Shown piece by piece: positions 1 to 7,212 of a DNA stretch of 47,782 nt. Each line of letters starts with the position of its first letter. Position 1 is the stretch's first letter. The notes under the pieces were generated by a model. That model made no database searches. It was given only the letters and a program-made list of their open reading frames with translations, and was not told where the DNA came from. The position numbers were made by a program, and so were the translations under genes. The stretch is from Prevotella sp. GTDB lineage: Bacteria; Bacteroidota; Bacteroidia; Bacteroidales; Bacteroidaceae. Location: positions 1 through 47,782 of the forward strand of contig JAFPVC010000023.1 in NCBI GenBank assembly GCA_017413085.1. The letters run 5' to 3'.

Positions 1-217
1 CTGCACATTCTGCACCCGATTTCCTCAAAATATCCGACCATTTTTGCCACTTCGACTACTTTTCGATATTTTAATTGTTAAACACTATTGTTAGAACACA
101 GATTGCATTACGACTTTTCAGCACGTTCTGCAAATTTTGCTTGCAAAATTAATAATTTCTCATGACATTACGATATTATGGGGCTATACAGTGATATTTT
201 GTGTCGGATAAATAGAG

Positions 218-258
218 AAACGGGCTTTTGCTTACAAATTGTAAATAAAAGCCCGTTT
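218..258. terminator. Intrinsic terminator-like hairpin
   Basis: The arms AAACGGGCTTTT (218-229) and AAAAGCCCGTTT (247-258) form a perfect 12-bp stem with a 17-base loop. It lies just past the leftward metallo-hydrolase/50-aa protein pair and probably ends that operon. The T-run is stronger on the + strand, so it may act in both directions. Bases 1-217 hold no gene I can support. Confidence 0.7.
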
Positions 259-270
259 TTCGTAATTCTG

Positions 271-423
271 TTACAAGTTTCTCTTTTCGTCAATGAGCTG
301 CATTGTTTCTTCTTTGAAATCTGACAGACCAGTTTCATTAAGTATCTGCTCAAATGCATTGAAGATGTCTTCGCGTTCTTCTGACTCAATAAATTGCCTT
401 AAGTACTCTAACAAGCTACACAT
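271..423 (-). CDS. Small acidic protein, 50 aa, coupled to the upstream hydrolase
   Basis: This short frame begins MCSLLEYLRQF and ends IDEKRNL. It is acidic, looks all-helical, and has no signal peptide or membrane segment. Its ATG overlaps the stop of the metallo-hydrolase gene as TGATG, the usual arrangement for translational coupling, and a terminator-like hairpin follows 12 bp beyond its stop. I do not recognise the family. Coupling and codon quality suggest a real gene. It could instead be the residual tail of a longer ancestral protein. Confidence 0.55.
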   Translation of the reverse strand: MCSLLEYLRQFIESEEREDIFNAFEQILNETGLSDFKEETMQLIDEKRNL

Positions 424-1217
424 CAAGTTACGTTCATCGTTCCACATCTGAAGGACTGTAATTGTTCACCCATCACGCCCTTCATTACATCAAACACATT
501 GTCTCCCGTGCAATGGCTCGTATGGAACTGTGTCATAGGATAGTGTTTTTTCAGTCTTTCTGCCAATGCCCGTAGTTCTTCTTCCGATTCCTGACCGTCA
601 AGCAAGTGAAAGCCACCTACTACACTGTTTACTGGCCAGGGACAGGCTGCCAGTATATTTTCCAGACCACTATGAGCGCAACCTGTAAACAAAAGTCCAT
701 CAGTATATAAAGCAAGCTCATGGCGAAAATCATCAAGCACATACTGACCGTCTTCATTTTGAAAATGAAGGTTCTTATTCCCCTTTGGCATTGGATGAAC
801 CTGGGGAATATGGGCTATTATATTGATACCGTCAGTAATCTCACCTGACTTTTCGATAGTAATGAGCCTGTCCTTGATGTTCTCTGGCCACTCTGCAGTA
901 ATGCTATGCAGGTTCCCTCGTTTGGAGTAGAACCTTCCACTCATGGCATCGGGCGAAACAATGACCTTGGCTTGTCGGTTCTGCTCTAAGAAGTGCCGTA
1001 AGCCGCCTGCATGGTCGCTATGCCCATGAGAAATGAAAACATAGTCCACATCACTGAGATCCATACCCAATAGTTCTGCATTTCGAAGAAATACGTCACT
1101 CGCTCCTGTATCAAGCAGAATTTTGTGTTGCTCTGTTCGCAAAAGGATTGACAGCCCATGCTCTATTTCTAGTACCGGGTTACTTGACCTATTATCTGAT
1201 AAAACAGACCACTGCAT
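423..1217 (-). CDS. Metallo-beta-lactamase-fold hydrolase (dihydropterin-RFAP synthase-like branch)
   Basis: A 264-residue cytoplasmic protein. The metal-binding signature HGHSDHAGG (His64, His66, Asp68, His69) follows an ILLDTG strand. Later metal-ligand candidates are the His in GCAHSG and in VVGGFHLLDG. Length and the GCAHSG/GGFHL pattern resemble the MBL branch often annotated as 7,8-dihydropterin-6-methyl-4-(ribofuranosyl)-aminobenzene-5'-phosphate synthase-like. The real substrate in Bacteroidales is not known to me. Four bases separate it from the upstream GH2 gene, and its TGA overlaps the next ATG, so it sits in the middle of a four-gene operon. Confidence 0.8.
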   Translation of the reverse strand: MQWSVLSDNRSSNPVLEIEHGLSILLRTEQHKILLDTGASDVFLRNAELLGMDLSDVDYVFISHGHSDHAGGLRHFLEQNRQAKVIVSPDAMSGRFYSKRGNLHSITAEWPENIKDRLITIEKSGEITDGINIIAHIPQVHPMPKGNKNLHFQNEDGQYVLDDFRHELALYTDGLLFTGCAHSGLENILAACPWPVNSVVGGFHLLDGQESEEELRALAERLKKHYPMTQFHTSHCTGDNVFDVMKGVMGEQLQSFRCGTMNVT

Positions 1218-1221
1218 ATCA

Positions 1222-3543
1222 TTATTTGCTCTTCAGCGTTAAACCAACGGTAGGCAACGTACTCTTGATGCTCACGCTTACGGCACCCTTCTTCTGCGTG
1301 CTGCGGATAACGAGGAGGGCACGACCCTTCCAAGTCTTTACATGCGATGAGGTGTAGGATTCTGTATCCTTCAGGTCGGCAGAGGCGAATGCCAACAGTG
1401 TACCAGCTCCCTTGATAGTTGCCTCACAGGGGATGGCGGCTTCTGGTACGAGCGTGCCCTGCTTGTCAAGGACTTCAATGGTAACAAAGGTAAGCGACTG
1501 ACCGTCGGCAGTCATCACGGTGCGGTCGGGGGTGAGGCGCAGACGGGCTGGTTCGCCAGCGGTCTTCAATGTCACGCTTTCGCCACCAGCCTCGGCGCGG
1601 AGCGTACCGACCTTATAAGGCACAGAGAATACGGCCTTGAACTCAGTGTCGCGGCTCACCTGCTTCGTACCGATAAGCTGATCGTCGAGATACAGCTTTA
1701 CCTCGGGCTGATGGGTGTATACTTCCACCTCGACGGGCTTGCCTTCCCAGCCGGGCCATGTCCATGATTCCCATGTGGGCCAAACGCTCCACATCGTCGT
1801 CTTGATTTCTCCATGATATCCATTCGGTTCTTTCACGGCCATGTATAGCTGTGTGTCCTTATTCCACAACATCTCCCTATAATGACTTATCGGTTTCCTC
1901 CAGCCTGTGATGTCAACATCGCCACAGGGAGCACCGTGCCATTCAGGCTGTCCGCCCTTAATCCATGACTCGCCCTCGCGCTCACCTTTATAATAATTGC
2001 GGCCGATGCCGCTTTCGCCCAGATAGTCGAGTCCTGTCCACACAATGTCGCCCACGACATAGGGGAAGTCATTCACTACGGCCCAGTTGCTGAATGCGTC
2101 GCGCGGATAGCTCTCCGTCTGCCAGATGACTCGCTTGGGGTCGCGCTCATGGTCACCGGCGTGCTTGAACAGCATGTAGTTGTAGCCCACCACATCGAGC
2201 ACCTCGGCGTGCGGGTCGTAGATTTCCCAATCGCGGTCCCAGGCGCAGAGAGCCTCGGTTACGGGGCGCGTCGCATCTTTCTCAAGGATGGCCTTCTTCA
2301 TCTGCCGTGCGGTATAGACGACACGGATGTCCTTGCGCTCGATGACCTCGTTGCCTATGCTCCACGAAACGATGCTCGGATGATTGCGGTCGCGCAGCAC
2401 CATAGCGTGAATGTCATCGCGGAAGCAGGAGTCGATGACGGTGGAATAGTCATAGGGATTCTTCTGCGTGCGCCAGCCGTCGAAGGCCTCATCAATAACG
2501 AGCATGCCTATCGAGTCGCAGGCATCGAGGAAAGCTCTGGTTGTGGGATTGTGCGAGGTGCGGATAAGGTTGAAGCCTGCCTCCTTCATCTGGCGTACCT
2601 TACGGATTTCCGCATCGTCGAAAGCGCGGGCACCCAGCACACCGTCGTCGTGGTGTACGCAGGCACCGTTGATGAGTGTCGGCTTGCCATTAAGTATGAA
2701 GCCCCGCTCTGCATCGAAAGAGAACGAGCGGATGCCGTATTTAGCAGTCTGATGGTCGATGGTTGTGCCATTCTCCTTCAGCTCCACCTTCGTTTCATAG
2801 AGTGTAGGACTCTCTGGCGACCACAGGCGTGGATTATTGACGAATAGAGTCGTACTCACGGTCTTGCTCTCGCCAGCCTTCACGGCTACCATCAGCTGCG
2901 CACCGCCCACCACGACGGCGGCATTGCGGTCAGCCTGCGACTCATTCTGCACTGTCACCTCCACTTGCACCCTGGCCTTGTCGGTGTTCACCTCAGGTGT
3001 AGTAACGAATACGCCGTTCTCAGAAATGTGCAGTGCGGGCATAGTCTCTAACCACACATGACGGTAGATGCCCGAACCGCTGTACCATCGGCAGTTAGGC
3101 TGTTCGGAGTTGTCAACCTTGACGACTATCTCGTTGGCTTCCTTGGCCGAAGCGGTTTTCAGCATGTTAGTGATATCTACAGTGAACGGTGTGTAGCCAT
3201 AGTGGTGCTGCCCAGCCTTCTGCCCATTCACGAAGACCTCTGCCTTCTGATAGACACCCTCGAAGTGCAGTTTGACAAGTTTATCTTTCAACTCTCCCGC
3301 ATCAACTCTAAACTCTTTCCGATACTCACCCTTGCCAGCCTCGAACCATCCGCCGCCAGTGCCCGTAGCACCTTTTCCAGAATTTGGACCTTCGAAGATG
3401 TCCCAGTCGTGCGGCAAATCCACATTGACCGTCTTTCCATTGTGAGTAAACTGCCAGCCGAAGTCAAACAGTTGTCTTTTTGTCTGTGCCGATACCGTCA
3501 CCATTGTGATGAGCAGTATCATCAAAATCATGATTTTCTTCAT
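1222..3543 (-). CDS. Secreted GH2 beta-galactosidase-like glycosidase
   Basis: A glycoside hydrolase family 2 protein. From the N-terminus: a signal peptide ending near VTVSAQ, the jelly-roll sugar-binding domain, an Ig-like domain, the TIM barrel, then a DUF4982-like/Ig-like C-terminus. The barrel shows GFNLIRTSHNP, the acid/base Glu in SWSIGNEV (about residue 399 from this start) and the nucleophile Glu in IWQTES (about 477). I chose the ATG at 3543 because MKKIMILM is a typical signal-peptide start; an in-frame ATG lies at 3561. Family members release beta-linked galactose or related sugars in the periplasm; the exact substrate cannot be read here. The next gene starts 4 bp after its stop. 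Confidence 0.9.
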   Translation of the reverse strand: MKKIMILMILLITMVTVSAQTKRQLFDFGWQFTHNGKTVNVDLPHDWDIFEGPNSGKGATGTGGGWFEAGKGEYRKEFRVDAGELKDKLVKLHFEGVYQKAEVFVNGQKAGQHHYGYTPFTVDITNMLKTASAKEANEIVVKVDNSEQPNCRWYSGSGIYRHVWLETMPALHISENGVFVTTPEVNTDKARVQVEVTVQNESQADRNAAVVVGGAQLMVAVKAGESKTVSTTLFVNNPRLWSPESPTLYETKVELKENGTTIDHQTAKYGIRSFSFDAERGFILNGKPTLINGACVHHDDGVLGARAFDDAEIRKVRQMKEAGFNLIRTSHNPTTRAFLDACDSIGMLVIDEAFDGWRTQKNPYDYSTVIDSCFRDDIHAMVLRDRNHPSIVSWSIGNEVIERKDIRVVYTARQMKKAILEKDATRPVTEALCAWDRDWEIYDPHAEVLDVVGYNYMLFKHAGDHERDPKRVIWQTESYPRDAFSNWAVVNDFPYVVGDIVWTGLDYLGESGIGRNYYKGEREGESWIKGGQPEWHGAPCGDVDITGWRKPISHYREMLWNKDTQLYMAVKEPNGYHGEIKTTMWSVWPTWESWTWPGWEGKPVEVEVYTHQPEVKLYLDDQLIGTKQVSRDTEFKAVFSVPYKVGTLRAEAGGESVTLKTAGEPARLRLTPDRTVMTADGQSLTFVTIEVLDKQGTLVPEAAIPCEATIKGAGTLLAFASADLKDTESYTSSHVKTWKGRALLVIRSTQKKGAVSVSIKSTLPTVGLTLKSK

Positions 3544-3566
3544 TTGAGAATTGCTATTCATATTGT

Positions 3567-4028
3567 TTATAGTAGAATTTCCATCGTTGTTTTCTGTACT
3601 TTCATACCCATATTCTTATAGAAACTTAATGCAGGGTCGTTGCCTTCCCATACATTCAGGGTAATGTTGTTGCAGCCTATAGACTTTGCATAGTCACGTA
3701 CAAACTCGTACAATGCCGTTCCGACGTGTTTGCCACGAGCCTGTTCATCTACGCAGATGTCATCAATATACAGTGTCTTGATGTCCTGGAGCAACTTGTC
3801 ATCCCTGACCTCCGTAATCTGACAGAATGCATGCCCCAAGACCTTCCCGTCATCATAAACGAATACAGGCCTCCATTCATCTTCGAGCAGGGTTTCAAGT
3901 TCCAGTTCGCTATATTTTGTTGTGTTGGGTTTGAACAAATCAGGACGTATTACATGATGCACCATATCCACTTGATGCAGGAGTTCAATAATAGCCTGTA
4001 TATCTCTTTTTTCAACCTTCCTAATCAT
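3567..4028 (-). CDS. GNAT-family N-acetyltransferase
   Basis: A compact GNAT domain fills the protein. The acetyl-CoA-binding region reads DDICVDEQARGKHVGTAL, where R/Q-x-x-G-x-G/A appears as QARGKHVG, followed by helix residues ALYEFVRDYA and the typical ending NVWEGNDPALSFYKNMGM. It transfers an acetyl group from acetyl-CoA to an amine; the substrate is unknown. It is the first gene of the leftward operon. Two in-frame ATGs lie close together (4034 and 4028); I prefer MIRKVEKRDI, the usual GNAT start. Its stop is 23 bp from the chosen GH2 start. Confidence 0.88.
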   Translation of the reverse strand: MIRKVEKRDIQAIIELLHQVDMVHHVIRPDLFKPNTTKYSELELETLLEDEWRPVFVYDDGKVLGHAFCQITEVRDDKLLQDIKTLYIDDICVDEQARGKHVGTALYEFVRDYAKSIGCNNITLNVWEGNDPALSFYKNMGMKVQKTTMEILL

Positions 4029-4080
4029 AGTCATAACAATGATTTACCTTTTGCAAGTTATATTTTTGCAAATTCCACGA

Positions 4081-4112
4081 CAAAGATACAAAAATAATAC
4101 TGAATCAGCAAA
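4081..4112 (-). promoter_or_regulatory. Bacteroidetes-type promoter for the GNAT-GH2-MBL operon
   Basis: Read on the - strand, TTTG (4109-4112) and TATCTTTG (4081-4088) are exactly 20 bp apart, matching the -33/-7 consensus. The expected start is near 4074, giving a leader of about 45 nt before the GNAT gene. Confidence 0.8.
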
Positions 4113-4187
4113 TAAAACCGCAGAATAACACATATTGTGCTACGTTTTGTTCAAAAAATCATCAGAAACTATATGAACAACAAGAAA

Positions 4188-4219
4188 AAGGGACTTGCTC
4201 AGAAGTGAACAAGTCCCTT
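4188..4219. terminator. Terminator-like hairpin behind a gene-tail remnant
   Basis: AAGGGACTTG (4188-4197) pairs with CAAGTCCCTT (4210-4219). On the - strand the bases just upstream read IVTVQAAVEE-stop (about 4239-4271), an orphan coding tail. The same tail-plus-hairpin layout recurs at 44525-44640. Confidence 0.6.
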
Positions 4220-4281
4220 ATATATGTAAGAGTGATAATTACTCCTCTACTGCTGCCTGTACGGTCACTATGATGATAAAT

Positions 4282-4333
4282 AAAAACAATGAGTCCCATG
4301 TATCACTATGACACATGGGACGGATTGTTTTTT
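4282..4333. terminator. Terminator of the interrupted host gene
   Basis: An extended stem pairs AACAATGAGTCCCATGT with ACATGGGACGGATTGTT around an 11-base loop. It has A- and T-runs on its outer sides and lies 34 bp past the stop of the interrupted leftward gene. Confidence 0.7.
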
Positions 4334-4366
4334 GACCTTGTAATTGTTTGAATTTCAAACGCCGTA

Positions 4367-4784
4367 TTACTCCTTGATATATTTCGCTCCGTTTTCTATT
4401 ATGATTCCTTTGGCATCCTCATCCACCTCCATACCTTGGATGTTATATGTCTTTGTCGACTTTGAGTTTACCGCATCAGCCTTTGCGTTCGCAACCCTGG
4501 TGGAATAATCTTTCAACAAAGTTTTAAGGTTTATTATCTCCACATTATAGTTTCTATTAAAATTGGCATCCGTTGACACCCAGCAATTGTATTTCAGATA
4601 AAATAGTTCACCGCTATAAAAGAATTGTTCTGACCCTACAGGAAGTATCAATAGTGTTTCGCCTCTCTCATTAACAAGTCTAACATTATCCTTATGTCCA
4701 TCGCTATATGCATCTTCCAAAGGAAATATATAGTCAAAATCCACATCTATTTTCTCATCAAAAACGTACTTGTTCAGATAGTTT
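4367..4784 (-). pseudogene. 3' half of a host secreted-protein gene, cut by the prophage
   Basis: In frame from the prophage border the sequence reads NYLNKYVFDEKIDVDFDY and ends YNIQGMEVDEDAKGIIIENG...YIKE. That ending resembles the YN-x-QG...KGI-x-I-x-NGKK tail common on secreted Prevotella proteins. There is no convincing start inside this piece; only a GTG at 4744. It is the continuation of the signal-peptide-bearing fragment at 36489-36845. Removing the prophage and one copy of the shared heptamer gives ...DELNY-LNKYVFD... with no frame change, about 255 residues in all. A terminator follows. Function of the intact protein is unknown. Confidence 0.85.
4778..4784. repeat. Target-site duplication, left copy
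   Basis: ATAGTTT here and at 36489-36495 is the longest shared border sequence. A 5-bp Mu-style duplication would be any 5-mer inside it, so the exact border is uncertain by up to 2 bp. Confidence 0.8.
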
Positions 4785-4794
4785 TAAGGGGGAT

Positions 4795-5426
4795 AAAACG
4801 AGATGTGGTAGAAGGGAGAGCGAGGGAAAAAGCAACGAAAGAATTGATGGATAGTGCGTTAGAGAGGGAAGGGGGATGAAAGAAGCGTGACAAAATTACA
4901 AAACGAAATGTGACATTTATATAACATCGGTGTTACATGGGAGGGGAATTTGAACGGTGTTCAATCAATAGATGTTACATGGCGGCCATACGGTCGCTTT
5001 TTTTGTGCCTTATAGCTTGTGTTTATGCGGTTTTAGGGGTGTATGGTGGGTGGTGCGGCAAGGTGTTCAAAATGGTGTTCAAAGGGGCTTAAATGGGTGT
5101 TTTTGCAGGTGGGGTATTTGGAGGTGGAAAGTGGTGAAAATATGACTTAGGGTGACAGTTAGGGTGACGTTTAGGGTGACAGTTAAAAACGAAATGTTCC
5201 AATTAGGGTGACACTTAGGGTGACACTTTGCGGACTTTTTTTTGCCGATTAGAGGGGAACTATGACCAAAATGAGGGCGAAAATGGGGGTTTTTACGGCT
5301 TTTTAGGGGGTACTTTGCAGGGGGTGGAGGGTAAAAAGTAGGGTTCGGAGGGTACTTTTTTAATGATGTGGCTATTTATCAGGTGATTAGCGAAAAAACG
5401 GTGTTTTTATAAGGTACATTTCGTGT
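4795..5426. promoter_or_regulatory. Left-end transposase-binding site cluster
   Basis: Four related sites: AAAACGAGATGTGG (4795-4808), AAAACGAAATGTGACA (4900-4915), AAAACGAAATGTTCC (5186-5200) and, in the opposite orientation, GGTACATTTCGTGT (5413-5426). The same core recurs in inverse orientation three times at the right end, as expected for MuA-type sites L1-L3/R1-R3. The 5186 site sits between two blocks of TTAGGGTGACA repeats. Bases 4785-5540 contain no supportable gene. Confidence 0.75.
5147..5225 (+). repeat. Five TTAGGGTGAC repeats with 12-bp periodicity
   Basis: Copies of TTAGGGTGACA/G begin at 5147, 5159, 5171, 5203 and 5215. Within each block the period is 12 bp, close to one helical turn. 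A 32-bp step between blocks holds the transposase site at 5186-5200. A repressor operator or a Mu-like internal activation sequence is a reasonable guess; no direct evidence is available. Confidence 0.8.
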
Positions 5427-5543
5427 GTTGTGGCGATGGTATCGCCGCCTACGAGGTAAGGAACTGCTCAGCGGGAGATGTGACGGGTGGCAATGGTATT
5501 GCCACATACACAACGGTGGAGGGGCGAGGGTGATGGCACAAGA

Positions 5544-5570
5544 AAGCCGCTCATGGTGTTTGAGCGGCTT
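5544..5570. terminator. Terminator behind the repressor gene
   Basis: AAGCCGCTCA (5544-5553) and TGAGCGGCTT (5561-5570) form a perfect 10-bp stem with a 7-base loop. It lies 26 bp past the repressor stop codon. Confidence 0.75.
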
Positions 5571-5596
5571 ATATAATATATATGTATGTGGGATGC

Positions 5597-6238
5597 TTAG
5601 AAGAACTTGCTGATGGAGCCAACTACCTCGAATATTTTTATGATGCGTGATATGTCGAACTCCTGATCGTCATATCCGCTCTTGTTGACGGGTACGTATA
5701 ACAGTGTGGATGGAGACGAGCCGCGACGCAGTATCTTGATGGTGCGTATGGTATCGAGCACTACGGCGTATGTCTCGCCATACTGTATGTCCTGTATGGT
5801 ACATTCACGCAATGCGATGATGTCGCCGTGGTTGATGCGCGGTTCCATTGAGTGGCCGGTGACGTTGCACCAGACGGTGGCTCTCTCCAGTCCCGGCACT
5901 ACTATGTTGCAGGCTGGTAGTCTTGTCTGGTCGTTGATTATCTCGCTGAAGCCACCGAAGAAGTCAACATCATAATAAGGTGTGCCTACAGAGAGGTCGA
6001 AGGATACCTGCTTCTCATTGTTATTAAGCATATCACCTTCTCCTGTCAGTAGCCAATGAAGGTCTATGTCAGAATATTTGTATAGGATATTTTCTAACTT
6101 ATCTGTTCCTATGGCCCCGCCATTTTTGAGGCATTTGCCAAAGGAAGCATTAGACATGCCTACACTCTTCTCAAAGGCAGATACTGATATACCCTTTGAG
6201 TCTAAATATTCTTTTAATCGAGATACAATATTAGACAT
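5597..6238 (-). CDS. Phage repressor, HTH plus S24/LexA-like domain
   Basis: A 213-residue repressor. The N-terminal helix-turn-helix covers roughly residues 1-65 (SRLKEYLDSKGISVSAFEKS...ASFGKCLKNG...LHWLLTGEG). The C-terminal S24 domain has the serine in GHSMEP (Ser120) and the lysine in IRTIKIL (Lys158), matching the LexA/CI Ser-Lys dyad. I see no obvious Ala-Gly or Cys-Gly cleavage dipeptide in the linker, so self-cleavage on SOS induction is plausible but unproven. It is transcribed away from the early operon and should maintain lysogeny by acting on the overlapping promoters at 6285-6376 and perhaps on the 12-bp repeats near the left end. Confidence 0.9.
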   Translation of the reverse strand: MSNIVSRLKEYLDSKGISVSAFEKSVGMSNASFGKCLKNGGAIGTDKLENILYKYSDIDLHWLLTGEGDMLNNNEKQVSFDLSVGTPYYDVDFFGGFSEIINDQTRLPACNIVVPGLERATVWCNVTGHSMEPRINHGDIIALRECTIQDIQYGETYAVVLDTIRTIKILRRGSSPSTLLYVPVNKSGYDDQEFDISRIIKIFEVVGSISKFF

Positions 6239-6284
6239 AATTCTTGATTAATTTGTGTAAAATGAGAAAATAATCTCAATTTTA

Positions 6285-6316
6285 TTTGCAAATATCGAGA
6301 ATATTTTCTAACTTTG
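6285..6316 (+). promoter_or_regulatory. Early lytic promoter
   Basis: TTTG (6285-6288) and TAACTTTG (6309-6316) are 20 bp apart, a perfect Bacteroidetes promoter. It drives the early operon starting at 6414 with a leader of about 90 nt. Confidence 0.85.
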
Positions 6317-6344
6317 CAACGACATTCAAAATGTGACTGCGCTA

Positions 6345-6376
6345 CAAAGTTACGAATAATAACCGAGTGCGCCAAA
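6345..6376 (-). promoter_or_regulatory. Repressor promoter, facing the early promoter
   Basis: Read leftward, TTTG (6373-6376) and TAACTTTG (6345-6352) are 20 bp apart. Transcription would start near 6339 and run through the early promoter to the repressor, so the two promoters point at each other with 28 bp between their -7 boxes. Confidence 0.8.
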
Positions 6377-6413
6377 AAAAACGTATTAAAATAATCAAAA
6401 AATTTCAAGTGGT

Positions 6414-6590
6414 ATGAAAAGACGAATTGTAGTGGACCGTGGCAGAGTGAACGACATTGCCCATGTGTTGAATCTGACGAGAGAGACCGTCAGCCGTTCG
6501 CTAAACTATCAGAGCAACTCGATGCTGGCGCGCAAGGTGCGCTTCGTGGCTAAGAGTCAGTATGACGGTGTGGAGGTAGGAAAAGACTGA
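6414..6590 (+). CDS. Small HTH DNA-binding protein (Ner-like position)
   Basis: A 58-residue basic protein beginning MKRRIVVDRGRVNDIA. The segment DIAHVLNLTRETVSRSLNY is a clear helix-turn-helix resembling LacI-type headpieces, and almost nothing else is present. It is the first gene after the early promoter and lies opposite the repressor. That is the position of ner in Mu or cro in lambdoid phages, so a role in shutting down the repressor or early promoter is likely by position. It was found by reading the frame directly. Confidence 0.72.
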   Translation: MKRRIVVDRGRVNDIAHVLNLTRETVSRSLNYQSNSMLARKVRFVAKSQYDGVEVGKD

Positions 6591-6635
6591 AGGATGGAAG
6601 AATTGAAAAATTGAAGTATAAAAAAGGAGGAAATT

Positions 6636-6857
6636 ATGAAAGACGATATGAAACGGATATTCGGCAAGGAATGGACGTGGTTCCGGAGGCTGAGCCTTGT
6701 GGACAAACTGAGGAGCTTCTGGTTCTGCTGGAGCCTGTGCCTGGTGGGTTGCGTGAGTTGTGACGCACATCCTTACGTGCTGGTTGCGCTGCTGCTGAAC
6801 TTCATGGCGAGCGCTGCAAGCGCTACGAGGCTGCCGCTGGATGAGTATGAGGGATGA
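6636..6857 (+). CDS. Small early membrane protein, unknown function
   Basis: A 73-residue protein with a charged N-terminus (MKDDMKRIFGKEWTW), then two hydrophobic stretches (FWFCWSLCLVGCVS and YVLVALLLNFMASAA). It probably crosses the inner membrane once or twice. An unusually strong Shine-Dalgarno (GGAGG, 7 bases before the ATG) fixes the start, and most neighbours lack one. Position between the Ner-like gene and the transposase resembles the early accessory genes of Mu. I do not recognise the family; superinfection exclusion or host-inhibition roles are possible but unsupported. Confidence 0.6.
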   Translation: MKDDMKRIFGKEWTWFRRLSLVDKLRSFWFCWSLCLVGCVSCDAHPYVLVALLLNFMASAASATRLPLDEYEG

Positions 6858-6867
6858 GCGGTGAGGG

Positions 6868-6963
6868 GTCGCTGTGATACAGCGACATACTGAACACTGA
6901 GGACGGACAGCGACATACTGGACACCGAGAACGGACAGCGTCATGCCGGACAACAAGAACAAA
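6868..6963 (+). repeat. GTCGCTG hairpin copy 1 plus three 28-bp tandem repeats
   Basis: GTCGCTGTGATACAGCGAC (6868-6886) is a 7-bp stem with a 5-base loop. It runs into three diverging 28-bp repeats starting CAGCGACATACTG at 6880, 6908 and 6936. This is the only copy of the hairpin in the early operon; four more lie in the leftward late operon. Confidence 0.8.
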
Positions 6964-6989
6964 ACTAAGAACCATAAAACTGAAGAATT

Positions 6990-7184
6990 ATGAGACAGCC
7001 TGACAAGAACAGAGTGAGGAACGCCATGCGGCACGTAGAGGTGGCAGCAAAGCTGCTTTCGTATATCAGGGACGAGAACCTGGACTGCGGCAATGAGCAC
7101 TACCGCAACATGACGGCAGCATCGCTGCACGATGCGCAGCTGATGCTCAAGCAGTGGAAGAGACGCATAGACATCAACGACTGA
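6990..7184 (+). CDS. Small early protein, unknown function
   Basis: A 64-residue, largely helical protein with many charged residues (MRQPDKNRVRNAMRHVEVAAKL...LMLKQWKRRIDIND). No signal peptide or membrane segment. It ends 28 bp before the transposase gene on the same strand and lies in the early operon. I cannot name a family. Codon use matches the adjacent transposase, which supports it as a real gene. Confidence 0.6.
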   Translation: MRQPDKNRVRNAMRHVEVAAKLLSYIRDENLDCGNEHYRNMTAASLHDAQLMLKQWKRRIDIND

Positions 7185-7212
7185 AAAGACAAGAAAGGTA
7201 TCAAAGGTACAC

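Noticed and set aside
168-389. 73-codon leftward frame near the window start
   Set aside because: It runs through the 218-258 terminator and is in a different frame from the coupled 50-aa gene, which fits better.
2149-2847. 232-codon + strand frame opposite the GH2 gene
   Set aside because: Fully antisense to a gene with all GH2 catalytic motifs; no leader or family.
4694-4879. 61-codon frame crossing the left prophage border
   Set aside because: Starts in host antisense sequence and crosses the insertion site; chance frame.
5425-5613. 62-codon frame near the prophage left end
   Set aside because: Overlaps the repressor terminator and stop; composition is unlike a protein.
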